DNA from: Labrys wisconsinensis
GTDB taxonomy: Bacteria > Pseudomonadota > Alphaproteobacteria > Rhizobiales > Labraceae
Length of the DNA: 64,000 nt
Assembly (NCBI RefSeq): GCF_030814995.1
Contig: NZ_JAUSVX010000002.1
Span: forward strand, 310,001 to 374,000
Reading direction: 5' to 3'
The position numbers and the translations under genes are program-made. Shown piece by piece: positions 25,586 through 35,608 of the stretch. The notes beneath the pieces were generated by a model that saw only the letters and a program-made list of their open reading frames with translations, had not been told where the DNA came from and did not search any database. How positions within the stretch are numbered: the stretch's first letter is position 1; every line of letters begins with the position of its first letter.

Positions 25586-25824
25586 TGGCTTCCCCTCCTG
25601 CCTCGTCTAAACCCGAAACGGCGCATGAGCGGCCGAAGATCGCCGCCGTCCGTGCACGGATCCCGAAAGCGGCAACGGCGGAAGGCGCCGAGCTCGTTGC
25701 GGCCTGATTGCCGTTTGCGGCATTGCTGCCCATCGGATCGCGACTATCCCGGTCCCGGTTGATGGGCTACCCCGCGGGCGACGGGCCGGGAAAGCCCCGA
25801 CTGCGATTCGAACAGAGCCTGCCC

Positions 25825-26376
25825 ATGCCGACACTGCATCTCCGCCACCTCCCTGGTGCGCTTGCCCTCTGCCTCGCCGGCGTCCTGGCGCACGGCGCCG
25901 CCGCAGCCGATGTCAGCCAGCGCTTCTACGATGCGGCGCTCTGCCAGCCGCCTTACACGACCGCATCCGCCACGGCGCTCTACGAGGCCGCCGAGAAGCT
26001 CGCCAAGCCGGATATGTCGATGCTCACCGCCGCGGTCTACGCATTGCCGAAGCCGATCGGGCGGGACGGCTTCGACAGCAACGAGGTGATCTTCGCGGGG
26101 TCCTCGGTCGGCGTTCTCGTCCAGGGCGAGCAGGCCGATGCCCTGGCCGCCCGCTACAAGCTCCAGCGCGAGAGCTCCACCCTGCTGGGCACGTCGACGA
26201 AGGGCTATTCGCGCGCGCTGCCGGACGCGCAGCAACCGCTGCCGGATGCCGGCACGGTTTCCATCGTCGCGCGCGAAAGCCGCGGGCTGCCGGGCAAGAC
26301 GCTGCTGGCCTGCGAGTTCGTCTCCAACGCGGACCGGGACGCCCTGAAGGCTTACGAAAAATCCGTGAATCCCTGA
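25825..26376 (+). CDS. Hypothetical secreted protein
   Basis: 183 residues from ATG 25825; the frame is open from 25708, but this ATG directly starts a signal peptide (about 1-28, hydrophobic LPGALALCLAGVLA, ending GAAAAD). The mature part has two cysteines, near the start (ALCQPP) and near the end (LLACEF), which may form a disulfide. No motif is recognised. It is followed 51 bp later by a small membrane-anchored protein gene on the same strand. Confidence 0.6.
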   Translation: MPTLHLRHLPGALALCLAGVLAHGAAAADVSQRFYDAALCQPPYTTASATALYEAAEKLAKPDMSMLTAAVYALPKPIGRDGFDSNEVIFAGSSVGVLVQGEQADALAARYKLQRESSTLLGTSTKGYSRALPDAQQPLPDAGTVSIVARESRGLPGKTLLACEFVSNADRDALKAYEKSVNP

Positions 26377-26427
26377 CGGCGATCCGCGGTCGCCTCCATC
26401 CGTCCCCGAAATCCTTGAGAGCCGTTG

Positions 26428-26667
26428 ATGAGGAAATTCGTGCAAGTGATTATCATCGCTGCAGTTGCCGCTGTGGCGATGGCCGGCTGGCGTTGGTATG
26501 CCTATGTCTCGAACACCGACACGCCCTACGACGAGGTCGGCATCACCCTGAACAGCCATATGCCGCTGCCGCTTCGGCTGTGGGGCTGCGGCAAGCTCCG
26601 CGACACGTTCGAGAACGCTCTTCCGCCCTATGGCTGCGCCACGGACGACGGGAAGCAATGGCTTTAG
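26428..26667 (+). CDS. Small hypothetical protein with N-terminal membrane anchor
   Basis: 79 residues from ATG 26428 (a TTG three bases earlier is possible). One hydrophobic segment (about 5-22, VQVIIIAAVAAVAMAGWRW) is followed by a short extracytoplasmic part with two cysteines (LWGCGKL and YGCATD). The cysteine-flanked C-terminus looks like a small periplasmic domain. Similar short proteins are common in Rhizobiales, but no function is known. Confidence 0.55.
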   Translation: MRKFVQVIIIAAVAAVAMAGWRWYAYVSNTDTPYDEVGITLNSHMPLPLRLWGCGKLRDTFENALPPYGCATDDGKQWL

Positions 26668-26742
26668 GAAGCGTGTGCGAGTCAATACCTGCAGTTGAGG
26701 CGCGCGACCCCTCTTCCGACCGGGAGAGAGGTTCCGCGCTCC

Positions 26743-27084
26743 TCAGGTCGGGCCGGCAATCCGGCGCTTCGGCTTCGCTGGCTGCGCGTGCGACCAGGCC
26801 GTCGTCAGGACGCTCGTCAGCTCCGCTTCGCCGAGCTTGGAGAGGTCCATGGTGGTCCAGCCTTGCCGCCCCCAGGCGTTCGCGATCGGCGCGAAGGCCT
26901 CCGGCGCCATCATGCACTTGAACTCCTGCTCGTCCGGCGTGAAGCGGATATTGGCCGTGCGGCCGTCGGCGGCCAGCGTGACGTAGATGCGGGCGGCCTT
27001 GAAGGCCGCGCGATCGAAATGCGGCGCCTCGACCGTGCCCTCCAGCGAGAGCGCGATGCGCCTGAGATCTTCGCCCGTCGCCAT
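26743..27084 (-). CDS. MmcQ/YjbR-family protein
   Basis: 113 residues. The N-terminus (ATGEDLRRIALSLEGTVEAP) and the pattern HFDRAAFKAARIYVTLA, then EFKCMMAPEAF, fit the MmcQ/YjbR fold, a small double-wing domain sometimes called DNA-binding without firm evidence. The frame is open upstream, but ATG 27084 starts the conserved fold. The C-terminus is basic (AKPKRR). It stands alone between the secreted-protein genes and the cyo operon. Confidence 0.75.
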   Translation of the reverse strand: MATGEDLRRIALSLEGTVEAPHFDRAAFKAARIYVTLAADGRTANIRFTPDEQEFKCMMAPEAFAPIANAWGRQGWTTMDLSKLGEAELTSVLTTAWSHAQPAKPKRRIAGPT

Positions 27085-27146
27085 GTCCCGGCTCCCTCCG
27101 ATGCTCGCCCAGCCGCAGTCCAGCACGGCGCGGCGCCGGGGGCCAG

Positions 27147-27908
27147 TCAGGATTGGCGGTCGTCGCCGGGCGCCGGGCTGCGACGGGCTCGCCATTCCTC
27201 GCGCGCGACATAGGCCGCCCCGCCGGCCACCATCGCGGCCAGGGCGAACCAGGTCAGGGCATAGACCAGGTGGTTGTTGGGGAAGCTCACCACGGTGAGG
27301 CCGCCGACCGGGCCGCCGGCATTGCCCGGCACCGCGTCGGCGTCGATGAAATAGGGGGCGACGTCGGTGAGGCCGCGGGCCTGAGCGATCGCGGCGACGT
27401 CGCGGGAGTACCAGCGGTCCGCCGCCGGATCGTTGCTGCGCAAGAAGCCGCCCCCGGGCTCGGTGAGGCGCAGCAGGCCGGTGACCTCGGCCCGGGCCGG
27501 ACCGGCAACCGTCCTGCGGTCGGGCACGAAGCCGCGATTGACCAGCACGGTGAAGCCCTGGTCGGTGCGCAGCGGCACCAGCAGCCAATAGCCGCTGCCG
27601 AGCGCCGTCGCCGCCTGGACCCAGGCGGCGCGCTCGCCCTGGAAGACGCCCTGCGCCCGCACGCGGCGATAGCCGTCGCGGGCGGCATCGATCGCGGGCC
27701 AGGCGGCCGGCCCGGGCGTGTCGACCGGCGCGGCGTGGACGCGCTGGTCGACCTGAGCGATGAGGTCGAGCTTCCAGACGCGACGCTGCAGCTGCCAGAC
27801 GCCGAGCGCGGTCAGGCCGGCGAAGACGAGCGCGGCCGAGAGCCCGAGGACGAGCAGCAGGGCTGGCGAGCGGGAGCGCCGCTCGCCGGCGCCGTCCGTT
27901 GCGGTCAC
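27147..27908 (-). CDS. SURF1-family cytochrome oxidase assembly protein
   Basis: 253 residues with the SURF1 layout: an N-terminal membrane helix (about 16-38), a periplasmic domain containing GYWLLVPLRTDQGFTVLVNRG, and a C-terminal membrane helix (about 213-233) after the FPNNHLVYALTWFALA motif. It helps insert heme into terminal oxidases. Its start overlaps the cyoD stop by 4 nt, so it is the last gene of the cyo operon and probably serves the bo3-type oxidase. Confidence 0.88.
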   Translation of the reverse strand: MTATDGAGERRSRSPALLLVLGLSAALVFAGLTALGVWQLQRRVWKLDLIAQVDQRVHAAPVDTPGPAAWPAIDAARDGYRRVRAQGVFQGERAAWVQAATALGSGYWLLVPLRTDQGFTVLVNRGFVPDRRTVAGPARAEVTGLLRLTEPGGGFLRSNDPAADRWYSRDVAAIAQARGLTDVAPYFIDADAVPGNAGGPVGGLTVVSFPNNHLVYALTWFALAAMVAGGAAYVAREEWRARRSPAPGDDRQS

Positions 27909-28273
27909 GGCATCTGGCTCATGTCGTGCACGGACATCGGCATCATGTTGTGGGTCATGTGGTACATCACCCAGAGCGAGCCGGCGAGGGCGATGACCAC
28001 CAGCACCACCGTGAAGATCAGCGCCATCATCGTCCAGCCACCCTCGGACTTGGCGTCCATGTGCAGGAAGAACACCATGTGCACGACGATCTGCACCACG
28101 GCCAGGGCCATGACGGCGAGGGCCGTGGCCTCGTTGCTGCCGAGGATGCCGCTCATGACCAGCCAGAACGGCACGGCGGTCAGCACCACCGACAGGCCGA
28201 AGCCGGTGAGATAGCCCTTGAGCGAGCCGTGCGCCGGCTCGTCGTGATGGTGGGCGTGCGCCTCGGAGCTCAT
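27905..28273 (-). CDS. cyoD: Cytochrome o ubiquinol oxidase subunit IV
   Basis: 122 residues and three membrane helices, with a His-rich N-terminus ([20 protein letters not shown]) typical of CyoD. The motif [14 protein letters not shown] is conserved. It overlaps cyoC by 4 nt and SURF1 by 4 nt. It is an accessory subunit of the proton-pumping quinol oxidase. ATG 28273 was chosen over the longer open frame because it starts the family's conserved N-terminus. Confidence 0.9.
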   Translation of the reverse strand: MSSEAHAHHHDEPAHGSLKGYLTGFGLSVVLTAVPFWLVMSGILGSNEATALAVMALAVVQIVVHMVFFLHMDAKSEGGWTMMALIFTVVLVVIALAGSLWVMYHMTHNMMPMSVHDMSQMP

Positions 28274-28902
28274 CGCAGCATCCCCATGAGATAGACGAAG
28301 GTGAAGACGCCGATCCAGACGACGTCGAGGAAGTGCCAGAACAGGCTGAGGCACATCAGCCGGCGCCGGTTGGCGGCGATCAGCCCGTGCCGGCCGACCT
28401 GCACCATCAGCGTCACCAGCCACACCGTGCCGAAGGTGACGTGCAGGCCGTGGGTGCCGACCAGCGTGAAGAAGGCGGAGAGGAAGCCGCTGCGCTGGGG
28501 CGTCGCGCCCTCGTGGATCATGTGCGAGAACTCGTAGATCTCGACGCTGAGGAAGGCGAGGCCGAACAGGCCGGTCACGGCCAGCCAGGCCTGGGTCGCG
28601 CCCACCCGGTTCTGCACCATCGTCAGCATGGCGAAGCCATAGGTGATCGAGGAGAGCAGCAGGAACGAGGTGTTGAGCGCCACCAGCGGCAGGTCGAACA
28701 GGTCCTTGGGTGCCGGGCCAGCGGCATAGTTGCCGCCGAGCACGCCATAGGTGGCGAACAGGATCGCGAAGATGAGGCAGTCGCTCATCAGGTAGATCCA
28801 GAAGCCGAGCATGGTGCTCGCGCCTTCGGGATGGTCGTGCTCGTCCGTGAGGTAGAACTGCGGCGCTTCGCCCGCGCCGGCGGTCAGGCTGGTCTGCGAC
28901 AT
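28270..28902 (-). CDS. cyoC: Cytochrome o ubiquinol oxidase subunit III
   Basis: 210 residues and five membrane helices. [20 protein letters not shown], the HGLHVTFG motif and the final [17 protein letters not shown] are the subunit III signatures. It begins 4 bp after the cyoB stop and overlaps cyoD. It stabilises the catalytic core of the oxidase in the inner membrane. Confidence 0.93.
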   Translation of the reverse strand: MSQTSLTAGAGEAPQFYLTDEHDHPEGASTMLGFWIYLMSDCLIFAILFATYGVLGGNYAAGPAPKDLFDLPLVALNTSFLLLSSITYGFAMLTMVQNRVGATQAWLAVTGLFGLAFLSVEIYEFSHMIHEGATPQRSGFLSAFFTLVGTHGLHVTFGTVWLVTLMVQVGRHGLIAANRRRLMCLSLFWHFLDVVWIGVFTFVYLMGMLR

Positions 28903-28906
28903 GGCG

Positions 28907-30910
28907 TCAGGCTCCCGTCGCGAGCAGCCGGGTGCGCGCGTCCTCGGCGGCGACCACGTCCTCGACCGGGATGTGGAAGTCGCGCTTGTAATTGAAGGTA
29001 TGGCCGATCGCGACCGCCAGCAGCGCCAGGAAGCTCAGCCCCGCGAGCCACCAGACGTACCAGATCATGGCGACGGCGAAGACCGTGGCGAGGCCGGCCA
29101 GGATGACGCCGGCGCCGGTGTTCTTGGGCATGTGGATCGGCCTGAAGCCGCCGACCGGCCGGACATGCCCGCGCCGCTTCATGTCGGCCCAGGCGTCGAG
29201 GTCGTGCACCACGGGCGTGAACGCGAAGTTGTAGGCGGGCGGCGGCGAGGAGGTCGACCATTCCAGCGTCCGGCCGTTCCAGGGATCGCCCGACGTGTCG
29301 GCCAGCGCCTCGCGCTTGCGGAAGGTGACGTAGAACTGCACCAGCGAGGCGAAGATGCCGACCGCGATCAGGGCCGCGCCGAAGGCGGCGATGACGAACC
29401 AGATCTGCAGCGAGGGATCGTCGAAATGGCGCAGGCGCCGCGTCACGCCCATCAGGCCGAGCACGTAGAGCGGCATGAAGGCGAAGTAGAAGCCGACCAC
29501 CCAGAACCAGAAGGAGATCTTGCCCCAGAACGGGTCGAGCTTGAAGCCGAACGCCTTGGGGAACCAGTAGTTGATGCCGGCGAACAGGCCGAACAGCACG
29601 CCGCCGATGATGACGTTGTGGAAATGCGCCACCAGGAACAGCGAGTTGTGCAGCACGAAGTCGGCCGGGGGCACCGCCAGCAGCACGCCGGTCATGCCGC
29701 CGATGACGAAGGTCAGCATGAAGGCGACCGTCCACATCATGGGCAGCTCGAAGCGGATGCGGCCGCGATACATGGTGAACAGCCAGTTGAAGATCTTGGC
29801 GCCCGTCGGGATCGAGATGATCATCGTCGTGATGCCGAAGAAGGAGTTCACGCTGGCGCCGGACCCCATGGTGAAGAAGTGGTGCAGCCAGACGAGGTAG
29901 GCGAGGATGGTGATCACCACCGTCGCGTAGACCATCGAGGTGTAGCCGAAGAGGCGCTTGCCCGAGAAGGTCGAGGTCACTTCCGAGAAGATGCCGAAGG
30001 CCGGCAGGATCAGGATGTAGACCTCCGGATGGCCCCAGATCCAGATCAGGTTCACGTACATCATCGGGTTGCCGCCGAAGTCGTTCGTGAAGAAGTTGGT
30101 GCCGACATAGCGGTCGAGCGACAGCAGGACCAGCACGGCGGTCAGGACCGGGAAGGCGGCGACGATCAGGACGTTGGTGCAGAGCGCCGTCCAGGTGAAC
30201 ACCGGCATGCGCATCATCGTCATGCCCGGGGCGCGCAGCTTGACGATGGTGGCGATCAGGTTGACGCCCGACAAGAGCGTGCCGACGCCGGCCACCTGCA
30301 GCGCCCAGATGTAATAGTCGACGCCGACATCAGGACTGTAGCCGATGCCCGAGAGCGGGGGATAGGCGAGCCAGCCGGTGCGCGCGAACTCGCCGACGAA
30401 CAGCGACATCATCACGATGACAGCGCCGGCCGCCGTCATCCAGAAGCTGAAATTGTTGAGGAAGGGGAAGGAGACGTCGCGGGCGCCGATCTGCAGCGGC
30501 ACGACATAGTTCATCAGGCCGGTGACCAGCGGCATCGCCACGAAGAAGATCATGATCACGCCGTGGGCGGTGAAGACCTGGTCGTAGTGGTGGGCCGGCA
30601 GAAAGCCCTGCGACTCCCCGAAGGACATCGCCTGCTGGGCGCGCATCATCACGGCGTCGGCGAAGCCGCGCAGCAGCATGATGAGGCCGAGCACCATGTA
30701 CATCACGCCGATGCGCTTGTGGTCGACGCTGGTGAACCATTCGCGCCAGAGGTACCCCCAGACCCGGAAATAGGTGAGGACGCCGAGCAGGGCGGCCCCG
30801 CCCAGCGCGACCATCGCGAAGGTGCCGACCAGAATCGGCTCGTGATAGGGGATGGCTTCGAGGGTGAAGCGGCCGAAGATCGGGCTGACCGCGAGTGCTG
30901 GCTCGGACAT
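28907..30910 (-). CDS. cyoB: Cytochrome o ubiquinol oxidase subunit I
   Basis: 667 residues, about 15 membrane helices. The heme-copper ligands are visible: [10 protein letters not shown] (low-spin heme His), [13 protein letters not shown] (Cu-B His and cross-linked Tyr), WLHHFFTMG (Cu-B His pair) and [12 protein letters not shown] (heme His pair). It reduces O2 to water with ubiquinol and pumps protons. The ATG at 30910 has only a weak ribosome-binding site, but it begins the family's N-terminus. Confidence 0.95.
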   Translation of the reverse strand: MSEPALAVSPIFGRFTLEAIPYHEPILVGTFAMVALGGAALLGVLTYFRVWGYLWREWFTSVDHKRIGVMYMVLGLIMLLRGFADAVMMRAQQAMSFGESQGFLPAHHYDQVFTAHGVIMIFFVAMPLVTGLMNYVVPLQIGARDVSFPFLNNFSFWMTAAGAVIVMMSLFVGEFARTGWLAYPPLSGIGYSPDVGVDYYIWALQVAGVGTLLSGVNLIATIVKLRAPGMTMMRMPVFTWTALCTNVLIVAAFPVLTAVLVLLSLDRYVGTNFFTNDFGGNPMMYVNLIWIWGHPEVYILILPAFGIFSEVTSTFSGKRLFGYTSMVYATVVITILAYLVWLHHFFTMGSGASVNSFFGITTMIISIPTGAKIFNWLFTMYRGRIRFELPMMWTVAFMLTFVIGGMTGVLLAVPPADFVLHNSLFLVAHFHNVIIGGVLFGLFAGINYWFPKAFGFKLDPFWGKISFWFWVVGFYFAFMPLYVLGLMGVTRRLRHFDDPSLQIWFVIAAFGAALIAVGIFASLVQFYVTFRKREALADTSGDPWNGRTLEWSTSSPPPAYNFAFTPVVHDLDAWADMKRRGHVRPVGGFRPIHMPKNTGAGVILAGLATVFAVAMIWYVWWLAGLSFLALLAVAIGHTFNYKRDFHIPVEDVVAAEDARTRLLATGA

Positions 30911-30924
30911 GATCGAAAACCGCG

Positions 30925-32133
30925 TCAAAGGGGTGAGGTCGGGGAGGCCGGCGCGTCCGCGGCGGCCGAGGCGCTCGGGGCGCGCGTCAGGCCGGGGCGG
31001 GGCAGGCCGGCGCCGAGGAGGCCGGCGGGGTCGGGCAGGGCGGCCGGAGCCGGGGCCAGGGCGGAGCGGCTCGCCATCGGGTCGGCGGGCGTGCACAGGC
31101 TCGCCACATAGGTCAGACCCGGGCCGAGCACCGTGCCGCGGCGGGCATGCTTGTCGTAGGTCAGCGGCAGCACCGTGTTGATGCCGGCCATGCCGAGCCC
31201 GCCCTTGGCGTCGATGCGCATCATCTCGTCCATGCACATCTTGCCGGCCTCCACGCACATGTTGAGCGCGGCGTGGTAGAGGTCGGGCGCCACCGCGGCA
31301 TAGGTGTGGGCGGGCTCGTTCTCGCTCGGGCGCTCCAGCTGGAGATAGAGGCTGCGGTCGAGCGAGCCGCCGCCGGCCTTGGCCTTGGCGATCCACTGCT
31401 CGAAGCCGGCCTCGTCGAGGCCGAGGAAGCGGAAGCGCATGCCGGAGAAGCCGGCGCCGCTGTAATTGGCGGAGAAGCCCTCATAGTCGCCCGCCTTGTT
31501 GATGACGGCGTGCAGCTTGGTCTCCATGCCGGGCATGGCGTAGATCTGCCCGGCCAGCGCCGGCACGTAGAAGGAATTCATCACCGAGGAGGCGGTGATC
31601 TGGAAATTGATCGGCCGGTCCACCGGCGCGGCGAGCGCGTTGACCGTGGCGATGCCGTATTGCGGGTAGATGAACAGCCATTTCCAGTCGAGCGCCACCA
31701 CCTGGACCTGCAGCGGCTCCGTCCCGGCCGCGACCGGCCGGCCCTCGTCGACGCGGGCGATCGGCCGGTAGGGGTCGAGGATATGGGTGCCCATCCAGGT
31801 CAGCGCGCCGAGGCAGATGATGATCAGCAGCGGCGCCGCCCAGATCACCAGCTCCAGCTGGGTCGAATGATCCCAGTCGGGCTCGTAGCGGGCATTCGTG
31901 TTAGACTGGCGATAGCGCCAGGCGAACAGGATGGTCAGCGCCATCACCGGGACGATGATGACCAGCATCAGCGCGGTGGAGATGAGGATGAGGTCGCGTT
32001 GCTGCGATGCAACATCGCCGGCCGGACTCAGCACCACCGCATTGCACCCGCCCAGGACCGCCAGAAACGGCAGGATGGCGAGGATTTTCAGCTTGGAAAG
32101 CCGGGTCGGAGCGGGTTTTGCAAGGTTTGGCAT
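30925..32133 (-). CDS. cyoA: Cytochrome o ubiquinol oxidase subunit II
   Basis: 402 residues. The lipoprotein signal (lipobox LGGC near residue 30) and two membrane helices precede a cupredoxin domain (about 140-260) lacking the CuA ligands, as expected for a quinol oxidase ([14 protein letters not shown], then [20 protein letters not shown]). The C-terminal COX_ARM region is followed by an Ala/Pro-rich tail (about 350-402) longer than in E. coli CyoA (about 315). First gene of the operon; an alternative ATG at 32169 would add 12 residues. A perfect palindrome lies upstream at 32168-32186. Confidence 0.92.
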   Translation of the reverse strand: MPNLAKPAPTRLSKLKILAILPFLAVLGGCNAVVLSPAGDVASQQRDLILISTALMLVIIVPVMALTILFAWRYRQSNTNARYEPDWDHSTQLELVIWAAPLLIIICLGALTWMGTHILDPYRPIARVDEGRPVAAGTEPLQVQVVALDWKWLFIYPQYGIATVNALAAPVDRPINFQITASSVMNSFYVPALAGQIYAMPGMETKLHAVINKAGDYEGFSANYSGAGFSGMRFRFLGLDEAGFEQWIAKAKAGGGSLDRSLYLQLERPSENEPAHTYAAVAPDLYHAALNMCVEAGKMCMDEMMRIDAKGGLGMAGINTVLPLTYDKHARRGTVLGPGLTYVASLCTPADPMASRSALAPAPAALPDPAGLLGAGLPRPGLTRAPSASAAADAPASPTSPL

Positions 32134-32167
32134 GGCTTGGCGGTACCCCTCGGCGGGGAAGGCGGAC

Positions 32168-32186
32168 ATTGGACATTTTGTCCAAT
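32168..32186. promoter_or_regulatory. Perfect inverted repeat upstream of cyoA
   Basis: ATTGGACATTTTGTCCAAT has perfect 8-bp arms with a 3-bp spacer. It lies 35 bp before the cyoA start codon and 104 bp before the divergent MFS gene at 32290. It is AT-rich compared with its surroundings. It is probably an operator for the cyo operon or the carrier gene; I do not recognise the cognate regulator. Confidence 0.6.
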
Positions 32187-32289
32187 CACGCTGCACCTGC
32201 GAAGACGGCAAAGAGAAGAGGTTCGGGCCGCGAGGCTGTCGGCGCCGCTGCGGGCGTCCGCCCGCGACGACCGAGGAGCGACGAGATCC

Positions 32290-33612
32290 ATGACCACAAC
32301 CACTGCTGCATCGACGCCTTTCGACCGGGACGGGCAGGGCCATGCCCGTCACCAGGCGGTGGCGCCGGGCGAGATCGCCATCGGCGTGATCATCGGCCGC
32401 ACGTCGGAGTTCTTCGACTTCTTCGTCTACGCCATCGCCTCGATCCTGGTGTTCCCGAAGCTGGTGTTCCCCGACCACGATCCCCTCACCGGCACGCTCT
32501 ATTCCTTCGCCATCTTCGCGCTCGCCTTCATCGCGCGCCCGTTCGGCTCGCTGATCTTCATCACCATCGACCGCGTCCATGGCCGGGCGGTGAAGCTGAC
32601 CATCGCGCTGTTCCTGCTCGGCGGCTCGACGGCGGCCATCGCCTTCCTGCCGGACCATGGCTCGATCGGCGCCTGGTCCTGGGTGGTGCTGGCGCTCCTG
32701 CGCATCGGCCAGGGCATCGCGCTCGGCGGCACCTGGGACGGCCTGCCCTCGCTGCTCGCCATGAACGCCCCGGAACAGCGGCGCGGCTGGTATGCGATGA
32801 TCCCGCAGCTCGGCGCCCCGCTCGGCCTGATGGTGGCGAGCGCGCTGTTCGCCTTCTTCGTCGCCAACCTGTCGGCGCAGGATTTCCTGGAATGGGGCTG
32901 GCGCTATCCCTTCTTCGTCGCCTTCGCCATCAACGTCGTCGCCTTGTTCGCGCGCCTCAGGATGGTGTCGACGCCCGAATACGAGCGCCTCTACGACAGC
33001 CGCGACCTCCTGCCCTCGCCGGTGCTCGACACCGTGCGCCAGCAGAGCCGCACCATCGTCATCGGCGCCTTCGCGCCGCTGGCGAGCTTCGCCCTGTTCC
33101 ATATGGTGACGGTGTTCCCGCTCTCCTGGGTGTTCCTGTTCACCCGCGAGAATCCGGCGCGCTTCCTGGTGTTCGAGATCGTCGGCGCCTGCATCGGCAT
33201 CCTCGCCATCATCGCCTCGGGCGTGATCGCCGACCGGGTCGGGCGGCGCTCGCTGCTCGGCGGCTCGGCCGCGGCGATCGCGGTCTATAGCGGCTTTGCG
33301 CCGCAGCTGCTCGATGCCGGCGCCGCCGGCGAGATCCTCTACATGGTGGTCGGCTTCGCCCTGCTCGGCCTGTCGCTCGGCCAGGCCTCCGGCGCCATCA
33401 ACGCCAACTTCCCGGCCAGCCACCGCTATACCGGCGCGGCGCTGACCTCGGACCTCGCCTGGCTGTTCGGCGCCGGCTTCGCCCCGTTCGTGGCTCTGAT
33501 CCTGGCCTATGAGTTCGGCCTGCTCGCCGCCGGCGCCTATCTCCTCTCCGGGGCGCTCGGCACGCTGGCGGCGCTCGGGATCAACAAGGAGCTGGCGCGC
33601 CGGCTCTCCTGA
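32290..33612 (+). CDS. MFS transporter (metabolite:H+ symporter type)
   Basis: 440 residues and about twelve membrane segments. The MFS loops are visible: DRVHGRAVKLTIALFLLGGS after segment 2 and ADRVGRRSLLGGSAAA between segments 8 and 9. It resembles MHS-type carriers of organic acids or shikimate-like compounds. The start ATG at 32290 follows GAGGAG (about 32272-32277). It is divergent from the cyo operon, and the regBA-like genes follow on the same strand after a 120-bp gap containing a GC-rich hairpin (33654-33669). Confidence 0.85.
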   Translation: MTTTTAASTPFDRDGQGHARHQAVAPGEIAIGVIIGRTSEFFDFFVYAIASILVFPKLVFPDHDPLTGTLYSFAIFALAFIARPFGSLIFITIDRVHGRAVKLTIALFLLGGSTAAIAFLPDHGSIGAWSWVVLALLRIGQGIALGGTWDGLPSLLAMNAPEQRRGWYAMIPQLGAPLGLMVASALFAFFVANLSAQDFLEWGWRYPFFVAFAINVVALFARLRMVSTPEYERLYDSRDLLPSPVLDTVRQQSRTIVIGAFAPLASFALFHMVTVFPLSWVFLFTRENPARFLVFEIVGACIGILAIIASGVIADRVGRRSLLGGSAAAIAVYSGFAPQLLDAGAAGEILYMVVGFALLGLSLGQASGAINANFPASHRYTGAALTSDLAWLFGAGFAPFVALILAYEFGLLAAGAYLLSGALGTLAALGINKELARRLS

Positions 33613-33732
33613 TCCGCAGGCTCGACCAAGATCAGCCGGGATCTCCGGGCTCCGCCCCGCGGGCGGGGCTCGGGACGCGGTCTCGCGCCGGCGCCGACCC
33701 CGCCCGCGAATTTCTCAAGGACCCGCACGGCC

Positions 33733-35085
33733 ATGCAGGACGAAGGCCCGGCGCCGGCCGGCAAGGAATGGCCGATGGTCAGGGCGGCATTCTCGATCCA
33801 GGAGACCACCAACCGGGAGAACCAGCTGCTGCTGGTCAGCCTGCGCTGGGTGGCGGTCGCCGGCCAGATCGCGGCGATCGGCGCGGTCCGATTCGGGCTC
33901 GGCATTCCCCTGCCGCTGCCGCAGATGGGCGCGGTGATCGCCTGCCTGATCGCCCTCAACCTGGTCGCCCGCTATCGCCATGCCAGCGGCCGCGCGGTGA
34001 CGGACACCGAGCTCTTCCTGGAGCTGCTGCTCGACGTCGCCGCCCTCACCGTGCAGCTCTATCTCAGCGGCGGGGCGACCAACCCTTTCGTCTCGCTCTT
34101 CCTGCTGCAGGTCATCCTCGGGGCGGTGCTGCTGCGCCCCTGGGCGACCTGGCTGATCGTCGCCGTCACCAGCGCCTGCTTCGTCGGCCTGATGGCCTGG
34201 TACAACGACATCGGCTTCATCATGCCGGCGCACGACTTCACGCGGCCGCGGCTCCTGGAGCTGCACATCTACGGCATGTTCATCTGCTTCCTGCTCGCCG
34301 CGGTGCTGCTGGTGCTGTTCGTCACCCGCATCAACCGCAACCTGCGTGGCCAGGACCTGCGCCTGGCGGGGCTGCGCCAGCAATCGGCGGAGGAGGAGCA
34401 CATCGTCCGCATGGGCCTGCTCGCCTCGGGCGCGGCGCACGAATTGGGCACGCCGCTCGCCACGCTCTCCGTCATCCTCAACGACTGGCAGCGCATGCCG
34501 GCGCTCACCGCGGATCCCGACATTGCGACGGAGATCGGCGAGATGCAGGCCCAGCTCGCCCGCTGCAAGGATATCGTCTCCGGCATCCTGCGCTCCTCGG
34601 GCGAGGAGCGCGGCGAGGGCGCCGAGCGGGCCAGCATCATTGCGTTCCTCGACGATGTGGTCCGCGACTGGAGCAGGAGCCGGGGCCCGACGAAGCTGTA
34701 TTATACCAATCGCCTCGAAACGGATTTCGTGATCGCCTCGGATGCCCTCCTCAAGCAGATTCTGGTCAACGTGCTCGACAATGCGTGCGAGGCTTCGCCG
34801 CACTGGATCAGCGTCGATGCTGCCGAGGAGGACGACGTCATGGTGATCGCGGTGCACGATGCCGGCCCCGGCTTCTCGCCCGAGATGCTCGCCGAGTTCG
34901 GCAAGCCCTACCGCTCGACCAAGGGCCAGCCGGGGCGGGGGCTCGGGCTGTTCCTGGTGGTCAACGTGCTGCGCAAGCTCGGCGGACGTGCCGTCGCCGC
35001 GAATCTGCCGCTCGGCGGCGCCAGCGTTGAGCTCAGGCTGCCGATCGCCGCGCTCGCGGTCGAGGAGGACGCAGATGGACGCTGA
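33733..35085 (+). CDS. regB: RegB/PrrB/ActS-type redox sensor histidine kinase
   Basis: 450 residues. Six N-terminal membrane helices (about 30-200) contain the quinone-sensing motif GGATNPF (113-119). The H-box ASGAAHELGTPLATLS has the phosphorylated H236, and Cys278 (ARCKDIV) matches the position of the redox-active cysteine known in RegB. Below this are N-box DNACEASP and G-boxes DAGPGF and GRGLGLF. It senses the respiratory redox state and phosphorylates the adjacent response regulator. It overlaps that gene by 11 nt. Confidence 0.93.
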   Translation: MQDEGPAPAGKEWPMVRAAFSIQETTNRENQLLLVSLRWVAVAGQIAAIGAVRFGLGIPLPLPQMGAVIACLIALNLVARYRHASGRAVTDTELFLELLLDVAALTVQLYLSGGATNPFVSLFLLQVILGAVLLRPWATWLIVAVTSACFVGLMAWYNDIGFIMPAHDFTRPRLLELHIYGMFICFLLAAVLLVLFVTRINRNLRGQDLRLAGLRQQSAEEEHIVRMGLLASGAAHELGTPLATLSVILNDWQRMPALTADPDIATEIGEMQAQLARCKDIVSGILRSSGEERGEGAERASIIAFLDDVVRDWSRSRGPTKLYYTNRLETDFVIASDALLKQILVNVLDNACEASPHWISVDAAEEDDVMVIAVHDAGPGFSPEMLAEFGKPYRSTKGQPGRGLGLFLVVNVLRKLGGRAVAANLPLGGASVELRLPIAALAVEEDADGR

Positions 35086-35608
35086 GCCCTCGCTGCTGAT
35101 CGTCGAGGACGACGAGGCCTTCGCCCGGGCGCTGCGGCGCTCCTTCGAGCGCCGCGGCTACAGGGTTTCGGTCTGCGCCAGGGCCGACGAGGTGGCCGGG
35201 CTGATCGAGGCCGACACGCCGCACTATGCCATCGTCGACCTCAAGCTGAACGGTGCCTCCGGGCTGGAATGCGTCAAGACGCTGCATCGCCACGATGCGA
35301 CGACGCGGATCGTGGTGCTGACCGGCTTTGCCAGCATCGCCACCGCGGTGGAGGCGATCAAGCTCGGCGCCTGCCACTATCTCGCCAAGCCGGCCAATTC
35401 CGACGACATCGAAGCGGCCTTCGGCAAGGCCGACGGCGATGCCTCGGTGGCGCTGACGGAGCGGCCGACCTCGATCAAGAACCTGGAGTGGGAGCGGATC
35501 CACGAGACGCTGGTCGACGCCGAGTTCAACGTCTCGGAGACCGCCCGCCGGCTCGGCATGCACCGGCGCACCCTGGCGCGCAAGCTGGCCAAGCGGCGGC
35601 TGACCTGA
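35075..35608 (+). CDS. regA: RegA/PrrA/ActR-type response regulator
   Basis: 177 residues. The receiver domain (about 1-120) has the acidic pair E11/D12 region (VEDDEAF), phosphoacceptor D55 (AIVDLKLNG) and the Lys in LAKPAN. A Fis-type helix-turn-helix (about 135-177, ETARRLGMHRRTLARKLAKR) binds DNA. ATG 35075 follows GAGGAGGAC. RegA controls respiration, carbon and nitrogen fixation in alphaproteobacteria, including terminal oxidases, and this copy lies 3 kb from the cyo operon. Confidence 0.94.
   Translation: MDAEPSLLIVEDDEAFARALRRSFERRGYRVSVCARADEVAGLIEADTPHYAIVDLKLNGASGLECVKTLHRHDATTRIVVLTGFASIATAVEAIKLGACHYLAKPANSDDIEAAFGKADGDASVALTERPTSIKNLEWERIHETLVDAEFNVSETARRLGMHRRTLARKLAKRRLT

Noticed and set aside
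28901-31111. 736-codon open frame on the forward strand
   Set aside because: Antisense shadow of cyoB and cyoC; the translation is His/Glu/Asp/Arg-rich with no recognisable domain.
32134-33423. N-terminal extension of the cyoA frame to 33423
   Set aside because: It is antisense to the MFS carrier; the lipoprotein signal starts at 32133.
33654-33669. GCCCCGC/GCGGGGC hairpin after the MFS gene
   Set aside because: The 2-nt loop is too tight for a normal terminator and there is no T-run; listed only as a feature of the gap.
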